From Psychrobacter glacincola (GTDB lineage: Bacteria; Pseudomonadota; Gammaproteobacteria; Pseudomonadales; Moraxellaceae): a stretch of DNA of 64,000 bases. The translations under genes were made by a program, and so were the position numbers. The notes under the pieces are model-generated. The model saw nothing but the letters and a program-made list of their open reading frames with translations. It ran no database searches and was not told the origin of the DNA. Of the stretch, positions 27,187-37,252 are shown one piece after another. The stretch is from contig NZ_CAJGZH010000002.1 in assembly GCF_904846075.1 (NCBI RefSeq), positions 1,054,001 to 1,118,000 of the forward strand, in the 5' to 3' direction. How positions within the stretch are numbered: position 1 is the first letter of the stretch; each line of letters begins with the position of its first letter.

Positions 27187-28566
27187 ATGGGCAATAATTA
27201 CAACTTCAAAGGTGGTAAGCTCATCACTGACTGGCGACCTGAAGTAAAAGAATTTTGGGAAGGAGGCGGCAAAAAAGTCGCTCGTAGAAATTTATGGATA
27301 TCCATTCCATCGTTGCTATTGGCATTTGCAGTATGGATGGTATGGAGTGCCGTCATCGTCCGTCTGCCAGAGATTGGTTTTGATTTTGATGATGGGCAGT
27401 TGTTTTGGCTCGCCGCGCTGCCCGGACTATCAGGGGCAACGCTGCGAATTTTTTATTCTTTTATGGTGCCTATCTTTGGTGGGCGACGTTGGACAGCGAT
27501 ATCTACCTTATCCCTGTTAATTCCAGCATTATGGATGGGCTTTGCGGTTCAGAATCCTGATACGCCATTTATGATATTTGCCATCATTGCCCTACTTTGT
27601 GGCTTCGGTGGTGGCAACTTTGCCTCCTCCATGTCCAATATCTCGTTCTTCTTTCCAAAAGCAGAACAGGGCACTGCTCTTGGGCTAAACGCGGGTTTGG
27701 GTAACCTTGGCGTGTCGGTGATGCAGTTCGTTGTACCGATGATTATATTAGTAGCAGCCTTTGGTAGCTTAGGCGGTGACCCACAAGTCTCTGCAAGCGG
27801 TCAGCTGTTTTATCTACAAAATGCAGGGTTTATTTGGGTACCCTTTATTCTGCTATTTTCAGCACTGGCATGGTTTGGCATGAACGATATTGCCACTGCT
27901 AAAGCTTCCTTTAAAGACCAGTCCGTTATCTTTAAACGCAAACATAACTGGATCATGTGTATCCTATATATGGCAACCTTTGGCTCGTTTATTGGTTTTT
28001 CAGCCGCGTTTCCGATGCTGATTAAAAACTCATTTCCCGCCATTGATGCGCTTAAGTTTGCCTTCTTAGGTCCTTTAGTTGGTGCGCTATTTCGTCCTTT
28101 AGGTGGCTGGATATCTGATAAAACCAGTGGCGCAAAAGTGACTTTTTGGAACTATATCGTGATGGTATTGGCGGTATTGGCGGTGATGTATTTCCTACCT
28201 AGCGATACTCATGAGGGCAGCTTTGTCGGATACTTCATCTCTTTTATGGTGCTGTTTATCACCACGGGTATCGGTAACGGCTCTACCTTTACCATGATTC
28301 CCGTTATCTTCAGAACCTTTCATGAACGCCTTGAACCTCAAAAAGCAGGTACAGAGGACTTGTTTGTCGAGATACGTAAAGAATCAGCAGCAGTGGTTGG
28401 CTTTACTTCAGCGATAGCAGCCTATGGCGCATTCTTTGTCCCAAAAATGTTTGGTTCAGGACTGGGTGTTAATGGTACTTTTATCGCTTTAATTGTCTTT
28501 TATGTTCTCTGTATTGTGTTGACATGGTGGTATTACAGTCGCCCTAATGCTGAGATTCCTTGCTAA
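27187..28566 (+). CDS. narK2: nitrate/nitrite MFS transporter NarK2
   Basis: A 459-residue, 12-segment MFS protein of the NarK2/NarU-like branch, only distantly similar to narK1. The signatures GLNAGLGNLGVSVMQFVVP and ESAAVVGFTSAIAAYGAFFVP contain the conserved glycines of nitrate transporters, and PLVGALFRPLGGWISDKTSGAK is the central loop. It probably exchanges nitrate for nitrite, exporting the product of NarG. The frame can start at GTG 27175, but the ATG at 27187 stands 8 bases after TGAGG and was chosen. It is followed by a strong terminator before narG, so narGHJI has its own promoter. Confidence 0.9.
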   Translation: MGNNYNFKGGKLITDWRPEVKEFWEGGGKKVARRNLWISIPSLLLAFAVWMVWSAVIVRLPEIGFDFDDGQLFWLAALPGLSGATLRIFYSFMVPIFGGRRWTAISTLSLLIPALWMGFAVQNPDTPFMIFAIIALLCGFGGGNFASSMSNISFFFPKAEQGTALGLNAGLGNLGVSVMQFVVPMIILVAAFGSLGGDPQVSASGQLFYLQNAGFIWVPFILLFSALAWFGMNDIATAKASFKDQSVIFKRKHNWIMCILYMATFGSFIGFSAAFPMLIKNSFPAIDALKFAFLGPLVGALFRPLGGWISDKTSGAKVTFWNYIVMVLAVLAVMYFLPSDTHEGSFVGYFISFMVLFITTGIGNGSTFTMIPVIFRTFHERLEPQKAGTEDLFVEIRKESAAVVGFTSAIAAYGAFFVPKMFGSGLGVNGTFIALIVFYVLCIVLTWWYYSRPNAEIPC

Positions 28567-28628
28567 AGCAGCCTTGTATAAATCATTCTTTGGAAACAGA
28601 TTTTTAAATTAAAAATATCGCTCTTTAT

Positions 28629-28662
28629 AGTGCTACTTGCCAGCGTAAGTAGCACTTTTTTT
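28629..28662 (+). terminator. narK2 terminator
   Basis: AGTGCTACTT and AAGTAGCACT pair around an 8-base loop, followed by eight T. Confidence 0.9.
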
Positions 28663-28748
28663 ATTTTCACCAATCCATATTCTGCTTGTAAATAAGCCCG
28701 ACTTATAAATACTTAACGATTTTTTAAGCAAATTTTATCATTTACCGC

Positions 28749-28764
28749 TACTACTAAGGTGGTA
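28749..28764. promoter_or_regulatory. NarL-type 7-2-7 operator upstream of narG
   Basis: TACTACT-AA-GGTGGTA, inverted heptamers with 2-base spacing, 150 bases before the narG start. Almost the same palindrome stands before moaA (38733-38748). Confidence 0.6.
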
Positions 28765-28914
28765 GTGCTCTGCTCATGTTAGCGGATAGCAAGAGGGCGA
28801 TGGCTTACTTAAAATAATACCATCGAAAAACATTTACAGCTTGGGCAAAGGGTTGTTTTTACCACGCCATTCAGCTTTAGATACCCCATAGGCAATAATA
28901 CAGAGGATAGCGAA

Positions 28915-31900
28915 ATGAGCCATTTACTCGACCAATTCCGTTTTTTTAAACGTAAAAAGGGCGAATTCTCCGATGGGCATGGTGAGACGCGCGATGAGTC
29001 TCGTGACTGGGAAAATGTGTATCGTAGCCGTTGGCAGTATGACAAAATCGTGCGTTCAACGCATGGGGTCAACTGTACCGGCTCTTGCTCATGGAAAATT
29101 TACGTAAAAAATGGCTTGGTCACATGGGAGACGCAGCAAACTGACTATCCTGAAACCCGTCCAGACTTACCAAACCACGAACCGCGTGGCTGTCCTCGTG
29201 GCGCAAGCTACAGCTGGTACATGTATTCAGCGAACCGTGTGAAATACCCTAAAGTACGTAAGCCGCTTCTAAAATTATGGCGTGAAGCCAAAGCGCAGTA
29301 TCCTGATCCAGTCGATGCTTGGGGCAGTATCGTCCAAGACCCTATCAAAGCAGAACAGTATAAATCTAAGCGCGGTTTGGGCGGTTTTATTCGCTCAACG
29401 TGGGCGGAAGTTAATGAAATTATCGCTGCTAGTAATGTCTATACCGCCAAAACTTTCGGTCCTGATCGTATCGTTGGTTTCTCTCCGATTCCTGCGATGT
29501 CGATGGTCAGTTACGCGGCAGGCAGTCGCTATTTATCACTTATCGGTGGTGTTTGCTTGTCATTCTATGACTGGTATTGTGACTTACCACCAGCCTCGCC
29601 AATGGTTTGGGGTGAGCAAACCGACGTGCCAGAATCAGCCGATTGGTACAACTCTGATTATATTATTGCCTGGGGTTCAAACGTTCCGCAAACGCGTACA
29701 CCAGACGCGCATTTCTTTACCGAAGTTCGTTATAAAGGCACTAAGACAGTCTCCATCACCCCTGATTATGCTGAGGTTTCTAAGTTAACTGACTTATGGT
29801 TGAACCCAAAACAAGGTACTGACGCGGCTGTTGCGCAAGCATTCTGTCATGTCATTATCAAAGAATTTTATCTTAAGCAGCCAAGTGACTATTTCTTAGA
29901 TTACGCCAAACGCTATACCGATTTACCAGTTCTTGTGATGCTAGAAGGTGAAGAAGGCGCACGCCGTGCTGGTCGCTATCTACGCGCTTCTGACTTAATC
30001 AATAATTTAGGTCAAGAAAACAATCCTGAATGGAAAACCATCGGTCTAAATAGTGATGGTGAACTGGTATCTCCACTCGGCTCGATTGGCTATCGTTGGG
30101 GCGAAAAAGGCAAATGGAACCTTGAGCAAAAAAATGGTACGACAGGCGCAGAGATTGACCTAACGCTGACTTTGAAAGACAGTAATGAGACCTGCAAAGT
30201 CGGCTTTGATTACTTTGGTCATGTGGATCATCCACATTTCACCTCGGTACCGGGCGAAGCAATACAGCAAAAAACCGTTCCTTGTAAAACCATTACCCTT
30301 GCCGATGGCAGCACCGCTATCGTCGCGACCGTCTTTGATTTAACCGTTGCCAACCTTGGCGTGGATAATGGTGTTGGCGGCGAGCATGTCACTGATGACT
30401 ATAACGATGCAACCGTACCGGGCACGCCTGCTTGGCAAGAAGTCATCACCGGTCTAAGCCGTGAGCGCGTCATTCAAGTCGCGCGTGAATTCGCTGAAAA
30501 CGCCCATAAGACTCATGGTAAATCGATGATTATCATCGGCGCGGGTATGAACCACTGGTATCACCTAGACATGAACTATCGCGGCGTGATTAACATGCTC
30601 ATGCTGTGTGGCTGTATCGGTAAATCTGGCGGCGGCTGGGCACATTATGTTGGTCAAGAAAAACTACGCCCTCAAACGGGCTGGTTACCATTAGCCTTTG
30701 CGCTTGATTGGCATCGTCCACCGCGTCATATGAACGGCACGAGCTTCTTCTACAGTCACAGCTCACAGTGGCGTCACGAAACCATTTCTGCCCATGAGAT
30801 ACTCTCGCCTCTCGTCGATAAAAAGTTCTTCCCTGAGCATATGCTTGATTACAACATTCAAGCAGAACGCGCAGGCTGGTTGCCTTCAGCACCACAACTC
30901 AACCGTAACCCACTGACCATCGCTGCCAAAGCCAAAGAAAGTGGCAAAGGTGTGGAAGAATATGTGGTCGATTCTCTCGAAGATGGCAGCTTACGCTTTG
31001 CTTGTGAATCACCTGATAACCCAGCCAACTTCCCTCGCAACATGTTTATCTGGCGCTCAAACCTATTGGGCTCATCAGGTAAAGGTCATGAATATATGCT
31101 GCATTATTTCTTGGGTACCAAAAACGGCTTGCTCAATAAAGAAAATGCAGAAGGTCACCTGCAACCAAAAGAAGTCGATTGGGTAGAAAAAGGACCGACT
31201 GGTAAATTAGACTTGGTTGTCACCCTAGATTTCCGCATGTCTTCCACCTGTTTGTATTCTGACATCGTACTACCGACTGCAACTTGGTACGAAAAAGATG
31301 ACATGAATACCTCAGACATGCATCCATTCATTCACCCATTAACCGCCGCGACTGACCCTGCGTGGGAATCTAAGACCGATTGGGAAATTTATAAAGGCAT
31401 TGCCAAGAGCTTCTCTGAAGTATCAAAAGGTCATTTAGGTGTTGAAACTGACGTTGTCACCTTGCCAATGCAACATGACACCCCGGGTGAGTTAGCACAG
31501 CCATTTGGTGGCACTGACTGGAAAACGGCTGGCGAAAAACCTGTACCGGGTAAAAACTGCCCGATGATTAAAGTGGTTGAGCGTGACTATCCGAGCACTT
31601 ATAAAAAGTTCACTTCTATGGGTCCTGCCTTAGAAAAACTGGGCAATGGCTCAAAAGGCTTGAATTGGGATATGAAAACCGAGGTCAAACAGCTTGGTGA
31701 TTTAAACCACCGCGTGACTGAAACGGGTATCTCTGAAGGCAGACCACGTCTCAATACAGCCATTAATGCTTCTGAGATGATCTTGATGCTCGCGCCTGAG
31801 ACCAATGGTCATGTCGCCGTAAAAGGCTGGGCTGCACTCTCTGAGTTCACCGGTCGCGACCATACTCATCTTGCCAAATCTAGCGAGCACGAAAAAATCC

Positions 31901-32673
31901 GCTTTAAAGATATCGTTGCGCAGCCACGTAAAATCATCTCAAGCCCAACATGGTCAGGTATTGAGTCGGATCAGGTCAGTTATAACGCGGGTTATACCAA
32001 CGTCCATGAGCTGATTCCATGGCGTACGATTACTGGTCGTCAGCAGTTTTATCAAGACCATCCTTGGATGCAGGCGTTTGGTGAGCAAATGCAGCAGTAT
32101 CGTCCACCTATCGATACCAAGACCACTGAGCTGCTCAAAGACGCTAAGCCAAATGGCAATAAAGAGATTGTACTGAACTTCTTAACACCGCACCAAAAAT
32201 GGGGCATCCACAGTACCTACTCTGAAAACTTACTCATGCTGACCCTAAGTCGCGGTGGACCTTGTGTCTGGATGTCAGAAGTCGATGCCCAAAAAGCCGG
32301 CATCGTCGATAACGATTGGATTGAGCTGTTCAATGCTAATGGGGCAATCACTGCCCGTGCCATCGTCAGCCAAAGGGTGAAAGAAGGCATGACCATGATG
32401 TATCACGCCCAAGAAAAATTGGTCAACATTCCAGGCTCTGAGCAAACAGGCACGCGTGGCGGTATCCATAACTCGGTCACTCGGACGATTTTGAAACCGA
32501 CGCATATGATTGGCAGCTACGCCCAGCAGTCTTATGGCTTTAACTACTATGGCACCGTCGGTTGTAACCGTGATGAATTTGTTGTGATTCGTAAAATGTC
32601 AAAAATCGACTGGCTAGAAGATAAGCCAGATAACGAATTGCCACGTCCATTACCAACCAGCATTGAAGGGTAA
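28915..32673 (+). CDS. narG: respiratory nitrate reductase alpha subunit NarG
   Basis: A 1252-residue molybdoenzyme, the usual NarG size. His50, Cys54, Cys58 and Cys93 (HGVNCTGSCSW ... EPRGCPRG) ligate the FS0 [4Fe-4S] cluster in the same spacing as Escherichia NarG. The molybdopterin-binding domains continue with GEQTDVPESADWYNSDYIIAWGSN and the C-terminal THQ-like segment TPHQKWGIHSTYSENLLMLTLSRGG. It binds bis-MGD and reduces nitrate to nitrite on the cytoplasmic side of the membrane, taking electrons from NarH. There is no Tat signal, though the N-terminal remnant motif of the family (SRDWENVYRSRWQ) is present. It heads narGHJI. Confidence 0.97.
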   Translation: MSHLLDQFRFFKRKKGEFSDGHGETRDESRDWENVYRSRWQYDKIVRSTHGVNCTGSCSWKIYVKNGLVTWETQQTDYPETRPDLPNHEPRGCPRGASYSWYMYSANRVKYPKVRKPLLKLWREAKAQYPDPVDAWGSIVQDPIKAEQYKSKRGLGGFIRSTWAEVNEIIAASNVYTAKTFGPDRIVGFSPIPAMSMVSYAAGSRYLSLIGGVCLSFYDWYCDLPPASPMVWGEQTDVPESADWYNSDYIIAWGSNVPQTRTPDAHFFTEVRYKGTKTVSITPDYAEVSKLTDLWLNPKQGTDAAVAQAFCHVIIKEFYLKQPSDYFLDYAKRYTDLPVLVMLEGEEGARRAGRYLRASDLINNLGQENNPEWKTIGLNSDGELVSPLGSIGYRWGEKGKWNLEQKNGTTGAEIDLTLTLKDSNETCKVGFDYFGHVDHPHFTSVPGEAIQQKTVPCKTITLADGSTAIVATVFDLTVANLGVDNGVGGEHVTDDYNDATVPGTPAWQEVITGLSRERVIQVAREFAENAHKTHGKSMIIIGAGMNHWYHLDMNYRGVINMLMLCGCIGKSGGGWAHYVGQEKLRPQTGWLPLAFALDWHRPPRHMNGTSFFYSHSSQWRHETISAHEILSPLVDKKFFPEHMLDYNIQAERAGWLPSAPQLNRNPLTIAAKAKESGKGVEEYVVDSLEDGSLRFACESPDNPANFPRNMFIWRSNLLGSSGKGHEYMLHYFLGTKNGLLNKENAEGHLQPKEVDWVEKGPTGKLDLVVTLDFRMSSTCLYSDIVLPTATWYEKDDMNTSDMHPFIHPLTAATDPAWESKTDWEIYKGIAKSFSEVSKGHLGVETDVVTLPMQHDTPGELAQPFGGTDWKTAGEKPVPGKNCPMIKVVERDYPSTYKKFTSMGPALEKLGNGSKGLNWDMKTEVKQLGDLNHRVTETGISEGRPRLNTAINASEMILMLAPETNGHVAVKGWAALSEFTGRDHTHLAKSSEHEKIRFKDIVAQPRKIISSPTWSGIESDQVSYNAGYTNVHELIPWRTITGRQQFYQDHPWMQAFGEQMQQYRPPIDTKTTELLKDAKPNGNKEIVLNFLTPHQKWGIHSTYSENLLMLTLSRGGPCVWMSEVDAQKAGIVDNDWIELFNANGAITARAIVSQRVKEGMTMMYHAQEKLVNIPGSEQTGTRGGIHNSVTRTILKPTHMIGSYAQQSYGFNYYGTVGCNRDEFVVIRKMSKIDWLEDKPDNELPRPLPTSIEG

Positions 32674-32765
32674 AGCTGTTTCTTCTATCGAAAAGATATC
32701 CTGATTTCAGGATATCTAGGAAGAACATAAAGCTGCTTTTTTACTATTATTTGGAGCACAGATCC

Positions 32766-34304
32766 ATGAAAATTCGTTCGCAAGTCGGCATGGTGCTTAA
32801 CCTTGATAAATGTATCGGTTGTCACACCTGCTCAGTCACCTGTAAAAACGTCTGGACCAGCCGTGAAGGTATGGAATATGCGTGGTTTAACAACGTTGAG
32901 TCAAAACCCGGTATCGGCTATCCCAAAGAGTGGGAGAACCAAACCAAATGGAAAGGCGGTTGGATACGTAATGCCAATGGCACTATCAATCCGCGTATCG
33001 GTGGTAAGTTCAGAGTACTCGCCAATATCTTTGCCAACCCTGACCTACCAGAGATTGATGACTATTACGAGCCGTTTGATTTCGATTATCAGCATTTACA
33101 TACTGCGCCTATCAGCAACCATCAACCTATCGCCCGCCCGCGCTCAGCCATTACTGGCAAACGTATGCAAAAGATTGAATGGGGTCCTAACTGGGAAGAA
33201 ATCCTTGGCTCAGAGTTTGAAAAACGTCGCAAAGATAAGAACTTTGACAATATTCAAGCGGAGATTTATGGCGAGTACGAAAACACCTTTATGATGTATT
33301 TGCCACGTCTGTGCGAGCATTGCTTGAACCCAACTTGTGTGGCGTCATGCCCAAGTGGCGCGATTTATAAGCGTGAAGAAGACGGCATTGTCTTGATTGA
33401 CCAAGAAAAATGTCGCGGCTGGCGCATGTGTATCTCAGGCTGCCCGTATAAAAAGATTTACTACAACTGGAAGTCGGGGAAATCTGAAAAATGCATCTTC
33501 TGTTATCCACGTATTGAAGCTGGCTTGCCGACCGTTTGTTCAGAAACCTGTGTTGGTCGTATCCGCTACTTGGGCGTACTGCTTTATGACGCGGACAAAA
33601 TCGCTGAAGCAGCAAGCACACCTAACGAGCAAGACCTTTATCAAGCACAGTTAGACGTATTTTTAGATCCAAATGACCCTGCTGTTATCGCCCAAGCATT
33701 AAAAGACGGTGTACCGCAATCGGTCATTGATTCAGCCCAGCGCTCACCAGTTTATAAGCTGGCGATGGATTGGAAGCTTGCGCTACCACTACATCCTGAA
33801 TACCGCACGCTGCCGATGGTTTGGTATGTGCCGCCATTATCACCGATTCAAAATGCTGCTGAAGCAGGCAAAGTCGGTATGGATGGCTTGATTCCAGATG
33901 TCGACAGTTTACGTATTCCACTGCGCTATTTAGCAAACATGCTTACCGCAGGCGATGAAGAGCCAGTTCGTCTAGCATTGAAGCGCCTACTTGCTATGCG
34001 TAGCTACAAGCGTATGCAATTGGTCGAAAAACAAGAAGTCCAAAGTATTTTGGATGATGTGGGTTTGACCAAGCTGCAAGTGGAAGAGATGTACCGCTAC
34101 TTGGCTATCGCCAACTACGAAGATCGCTTTGTGATTCCAACGGCGCATCGTGAAGAAGCATTGAGTGATGCATTCGCTGAGCGTAATGGTTGCGGATTCA
34201 CCTTTGGCGAAGGCTGTTCAGGACATTCGGACAATAGCATGTTTGGACAACGCAAAACCAATCGCCGCGATTTCATCGATACTGTCCAAAAGTGGGAGTC
34301 ATAA
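32766..34304 (+). CDS. narH: respiratory nitrate reductase beta subunit NarH
   Basis: A 512-residue iron-sulfur protein, identical in length to the Escherichia subunit once started at the ATG 32766 (9 bases after GGAG) rather than at the TTG 32751. Cysteine groups CIGCHTCSVTCKNVW near the N terminus, CEHCLNPTCVASCP, CRGWRMCISGCP and CIFCYPRIEAGLPTVC...C hold three [4Fe-4S] and one [3Fe-4S] cluster; the Trp in CRGW marks the [3Fe-4S] site. It carries electrons from NarI haem to NarG. It is separated from narG by 92 bases and abuts narJ. Confidence 0.97.
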   Translation: MKIRSQVGMVLNLDKCIGCHTCSVTCKNVWTSREGMEYAWFNNVESKPGIGYPKEWENQTKWKGGWIRNANGTINPRIGGKFRVLANIFANPDLPEIDDYYEPFDFDYQHLHTAPISNHQPIARPRSAITGKRMQKIEWGPNWEEILGSEFEKRRKDKNFDNIQAEIYGEYENTFMMYLPRLCEHCLNPTCVASCPSGAIYKREEDGIVLIDQEKCRGWRMCISGCPYKKIYYNWKSGKSEKCIFCYPRIEAGLPTVCSETCVGRIRYLGVLLYDADKIAEAASTPNEQDLYQAQLDVFLDPNDPAVIAQALKDGVPQSVIDSAQRSPVYKLAMDWKLALPLHPEYRTLPMVWYVPPLSPIQNAAEAGKVGMDGLIPDVDSLRIPLRYLANMLTAGDEEPVRLALKRLLAMRSYKRMQLVEKQEVQSILDDVGLTKLQVEEMYRYLAIANYEDRFVIPTAHREEALSDAFAERNGCGFTFGEGCSGHSDNSMFGQRKTNRRDFIDTVQKWES

Positions 34305-34305
34305 G

Positions 34306-35172
34306 ATGCAAACTACTCAACTCAATAACAGCACTTCAGTGCATGAGCCAATTAATTCAGCGATTGAGTCGCCGATGATTGGCGCTTCAGACTTAAAGCT
34401 ACTCAAGGTACTCAGCCTACTTATCGACTATCCAAGTAATGAGCTGTTTTTAGGCGATACCTTAGCTGATTGCACAGAGATTGTTGCCAGATCAACGCTG
34501 ATTAGCCCAGAAGTACGGACGCAAATCATCGACTTGATCGAAGATTTAATCGATACCGGCTCTCTTGAGGCGCAAGCGCGTTATGACGGTCTGTTTGAGC
34601 GCGGGCGTTCTTTATCACTATGGTTGTTTGAGCATGTACATGGCGAATCGCGCGACCGTGGTCAAGCGATGGTCGATTTGATGGGTCAATATCAAGAAGC
34701 GGGCTTTGAAATTAGCGTCAAAGAGCTGCCTGATTATCTGCCTTTATATCTTGAATTTTTAGCGTATCAAGCAACCATTATTGAAGACGACATTCAAATT
34801 CGTATGGATATCGCTGATGTTAGCCATATCCTCGCTTTGCTTGCCGCCAGATTAGAGGGTCGCGGTAGCTTGTATAAAGGCTGCTTCAATGCGCTATTGC
34901 AAATCGCTGGTAAACCGCTCGATATCGTTGAAGAGTACCAAGAAAAAATCAGCAAAGAAAAGCGTGATGACAGCTTTGAGGCATTAGACAAAGAATGGGA
35001 AGAAGAAGTGGTGACGTTTTTGGATGCGCAACAAGAAGAGCGCTGCCCGTCACAGACAAATACCCAAAATCTTGCAGCAAAAGCTGGTATAAAAAATGCC
35101 TCTGCTACAAATGCGGTCGATGCTCCAGTGCACTGGGTAGATTTTAAAACCAACCAGCCGGTTAAATCATAA
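34306..35172 (+). CDS. narJ: nitrate reductase assembly chaperone NarJ
   Basis: A 288-residue acidic, helical protein of the NarJ/DmsD chaperone family. The core LKVLSLLIDYPSNELF ... LSLWLFEHVHGESRDRGQAMVDLMGQYQEAGFEI ... LPDYLPLYLEFLA is diagnostic. The start was set at ATG 34306, one base after the narH stop and behind GGGAG; a longer open frame overlapping narH is an artefact. The protein has about 25 extra N-terminal residues and a poorly conserved tail of about 40 residues relative to Escherichia NarJ (236). It binds apo-NarG and assists cofactor insertion before membrane attachment. Confidence 0.94.
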   Translation: MQTTQLNNSTSVHEPINSAIESPMIGASDLKLLKVLSLLIDYPSNELFLGDTLADCTEIVARSTLISPEVRTQIIDLIEDLIDTGSLEAQARYDGLFERGRSLSLWLFEHVHGESRDRGQAMVDLMGQYQEAGFEISVKELPDYLPLYLEFLAYQATIIEDDIQIRMDIADVSHILALLAARLEGRGSLYKGCFNALLQIAGKPLDIVEEYQEKISKEKRDDSFEALDKEWEEEVVTFLDAQQEERCPSQTNTQNLAAKAGIKNASATNAVDAPVHWVDFKTNQPVKS

Positions 35173-35186
35173 TAAGGAGAAAGGAC

Positions 35187-35912
35187 ATGAATATCGCAGA
35201 TCCTAGTGTGCAGTCTTTAGCCAACCTAAACTGGCTACAAATTTTCCTTTTTGGCGTTTATCCGTATGTGGCATTGACCATCGCTATCATTGGTACTTGG
35301 GTACGTTTTGATTTATCTCAGTATTCATGGAAGACAGGCTCGACGCAGATGCTTAGAAGCAAAAACATGCGCCTTGCCAGCAACTTATTCCACGTTGGCA
35401 TTATCGTGGTGCTCCTCGGTCATTTATTTGGTATGTTGACGCCGCATTTTCTTTATGACAGATTTATCAGCGCTGGGCATAAGCAGATATTAGCGGTGGT
35501 CGTTGGGGGTATCGCAGGGGTATTTTGTTGGTTCGGTTTGGTCATGCTCATGTGGCGACGCTTTACCGATGACCGTATCTCAAACACCTCATCATTCTCA
35601 GACAAACTGGTACTGGTGCTGTTATTTATCCAGCTGAACTTGGGTCTGCTGTCCATCTTTACGTCAGTGAAGCATTTAGATGGCTATACCATGATGAATT
35701 TGGCAGGCTGGGCACAGGACATCACAATTTTAAGACCTTTGCAGGCAGCGGCGCGCATTGAGCAAACTGACTTAATTTATCAGCTGCATATGGCGCTAGG
35801 CATCACCCTGATTGCGATATTTCCGTTTACACGGCTTATTCATATCATTAGCGCGCCAATTTGGTATTTCGGCCGTCGCTATCAAATTGTCAGACAAAAG
35901 AACTCTCAGTAA
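35187..35912 (+). CDS. narI: respiratory nitrate reductase gamma subunit NarI
   Basis: A 241-residue cytochrome b subunit with five membrane segments. His pairs fit the two haem b groups: LFHVGIIVVLLGHLFG in the second helix, and HMALGITLIAIFPFTRLIHIISAP near the C terminus. WLQIFLFGVYPYVALTIAIIGTWVRF opens the first helix as usual. It oxidises quinol and passes electrons to NarH. AAGGAGAAAGG precedes the ATG, 15 bases after the narJ stop. Four-gene order and spacing are canonical. Confidence 0.96.
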   Translation: MNIADPSVQSLANLNWLQIFLFGVYPYVALTIAIIGTWVRFDLSQYSWKTGSTQMLRSKNMRLASNLFHVGIIVVLLGHLFGMLTPHFLYDRFISAGHKQILAVVVGGIAGVFCWFGLVMLMWRRFTDDRISNTSSFSDKLVLVLLFIQLNLGLLSIFTSVKHLDGYTMMNLAGWAQDITILRPLQAAARIEQTDLIYQLHMALGITLIAIFPFTRLIHIISAPIWYFGRRYQIVRQKNSQ

Positions 35913-36055
35913 GGCTATAGAGCAGTATCTAAATGGAACGGCGTTTTTAACCCTATCCTCACCTAGATACTGCTCTTGACCCTACCTTTAACGATGAATC
36001 AACACGCCCTATATTTTAGAATTTCTATTACCAGAATCCTTAGTGGAGCAAAGCC

Positions 36056-37108
36056 ATGACTGTCAGTACCTACAATCCAGCCGACCATGCGACCAACCAA
36101 AACGCTCATGTGCACAGTGGTAAACATCACAGCCATGGTAATGATAATCACAGTCACAGTCATGCCGATCACACCCCTACTGGTCGCGGTGATGATATTC
36201 TTAGAGTAATGCCAACCTTGTCTGATTTGCAAAAACCGCATTCTGACCAAGAGTTCATCGAAAAAGCAATGGCAGAAGAGCGAAGCAACCATAAAAATCT
36301 GATTGCCTCTAGCCGTGATGAGCTGCCTTCAGTGACGGTCAATGGGGTGATGATAGATAGAACCAATATCGCTCAAGAGCTGCAATATCATCCAGCAGAA
36401 AACAAAGAAGACGCCGTCTTTTTAGCGACGCAAGCGTTAGTAGTGCGCGAATTACTGAGATTGGCGATTTTAGATGAGCCAAGCCTTAATGAAGCGGCAT
36501 GGGAAAACGACGAAGAGCAAGCCATTTCTACTTTAATAGACAAAAACGTTCAAGCAACGATGCCAGATATGGCAACTTGTGAGCGCTATTATAAGCAGAA
36601 TATGACTGACTTTAAGACTGATCCCATCATGACTGTACGCCATATTTTATTGGCATGCCCGCCTGAAGATGGCGATGAGCGCTTAAAACTTAAAAAGACC
36701 GCTTACGAGTTTATTGAACAAATTAAAAATAACGCCAATCCTGATGCCGAGTTTATCCAGTTAGCACGCCAGCATTCTGCTTGCCCTTCAAAAGAGCAAG
36801 GTGGCGAACTGGGTGTGATTAGCAAAGGTCAAACCGTACCAGAATTTGAAGGTGTATTATTTAAGCTAGATAAAGGACTTGCGCCAAGCCCTATCGAAAG
36901 CCGTTACGGTTTTCATATCGTTGAGGTGCTCAATAAGGAACCTGGGATACAGATGACTTATGAGCAAGTCAGCCCTGCGATCCATAATAAACTGAGCCAA
37001 CAAGCCTTTCACCAATCATTATGCGACTACTTGTTTACCTTAGCGCATGAAGCTGATATCCAAGGTATCGAGATGACGCTTGAGCAAGAAAATATCTTCC
37101 GTGGCTAA
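36056..37108 (+). CDS. parvulin-type peptidyl-prolyl isomerase with His-rich N terminus
   Basis: A 350-residue protein without a signal peptide, hence cytoplasmic. Residues about 18-44 are extremely His-rich (HSGKHHSHGNDNHSHSH). A helical NifM/SurA-like chaperone part follows, then a PpiC rotamase domain at about 195-295 (MTVRHILLACPPEDG ... GGELGVISKGQTVPEFEGVLFKL ... SRYGFHIVEVL). Rotamase genes at the end of narGHJI operons are known in Pseudomonas and Acinetobacter, and are thought to help maturation of the reductase. The His tract is a probable metal-binding site. The distance of 143 bases after narI allows readthrough or a separate promoter. Confidence 0.88.
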   Translation: MTVSTYNPADHATNQNAHVHSGKHHSHGNDNHSHSHADHTPTGRGDDILRVMPTLSDLQKPHSDQEFIEKAMAEERSNHKNLIASSRDELPSVTVNGVMIDRTNIAQELQYHPAENKEDAVFLATQALVVRELLRLAILDEPSLNEAAWENDEEQAISTLIDKNVQATMPDMATCERYYKQNMTDFKTDPIMTVRHILLACPPEDGDERLKLKKTAYEFIEQIKNNANPDAEFIQLARQHSACPSKEQGGELGVISKGQTVPEFEGVLFKLDKGLAPSPIESRYGFHIVEVLNKEPGIQMTYEQVSPAIHNKLSQQAFHQSLCDYLFTLAHEADIQGIEMTLEQENIFRG

Positions 37109-37252
37109 GCAGTCCGCTGTCGGTCACTTAATTCTTATGTTATAAAGTAGCTGCTATGGTATAAAGGTTCTTGTGATACAACACACTTTTTTTGCTATGT
37201 GTCGTTCAATATCAATAACACAGTTCAATATTAATAAAATGAGTAGACGTTT

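Noticed and set aside
26786-28914. FNR/Anr boxes before narX, narK2 and narG
   Set aside because: No TTGAT-N4-ATCAA-like sequence with an acceptable match was found by eye.
34165-34305. Longer NarJ start inside narH
   Set aside because: The ATG at 34306 has a proper ribosome-binding site and gives the normal N terminus; the upstream part is merely an open overlap.
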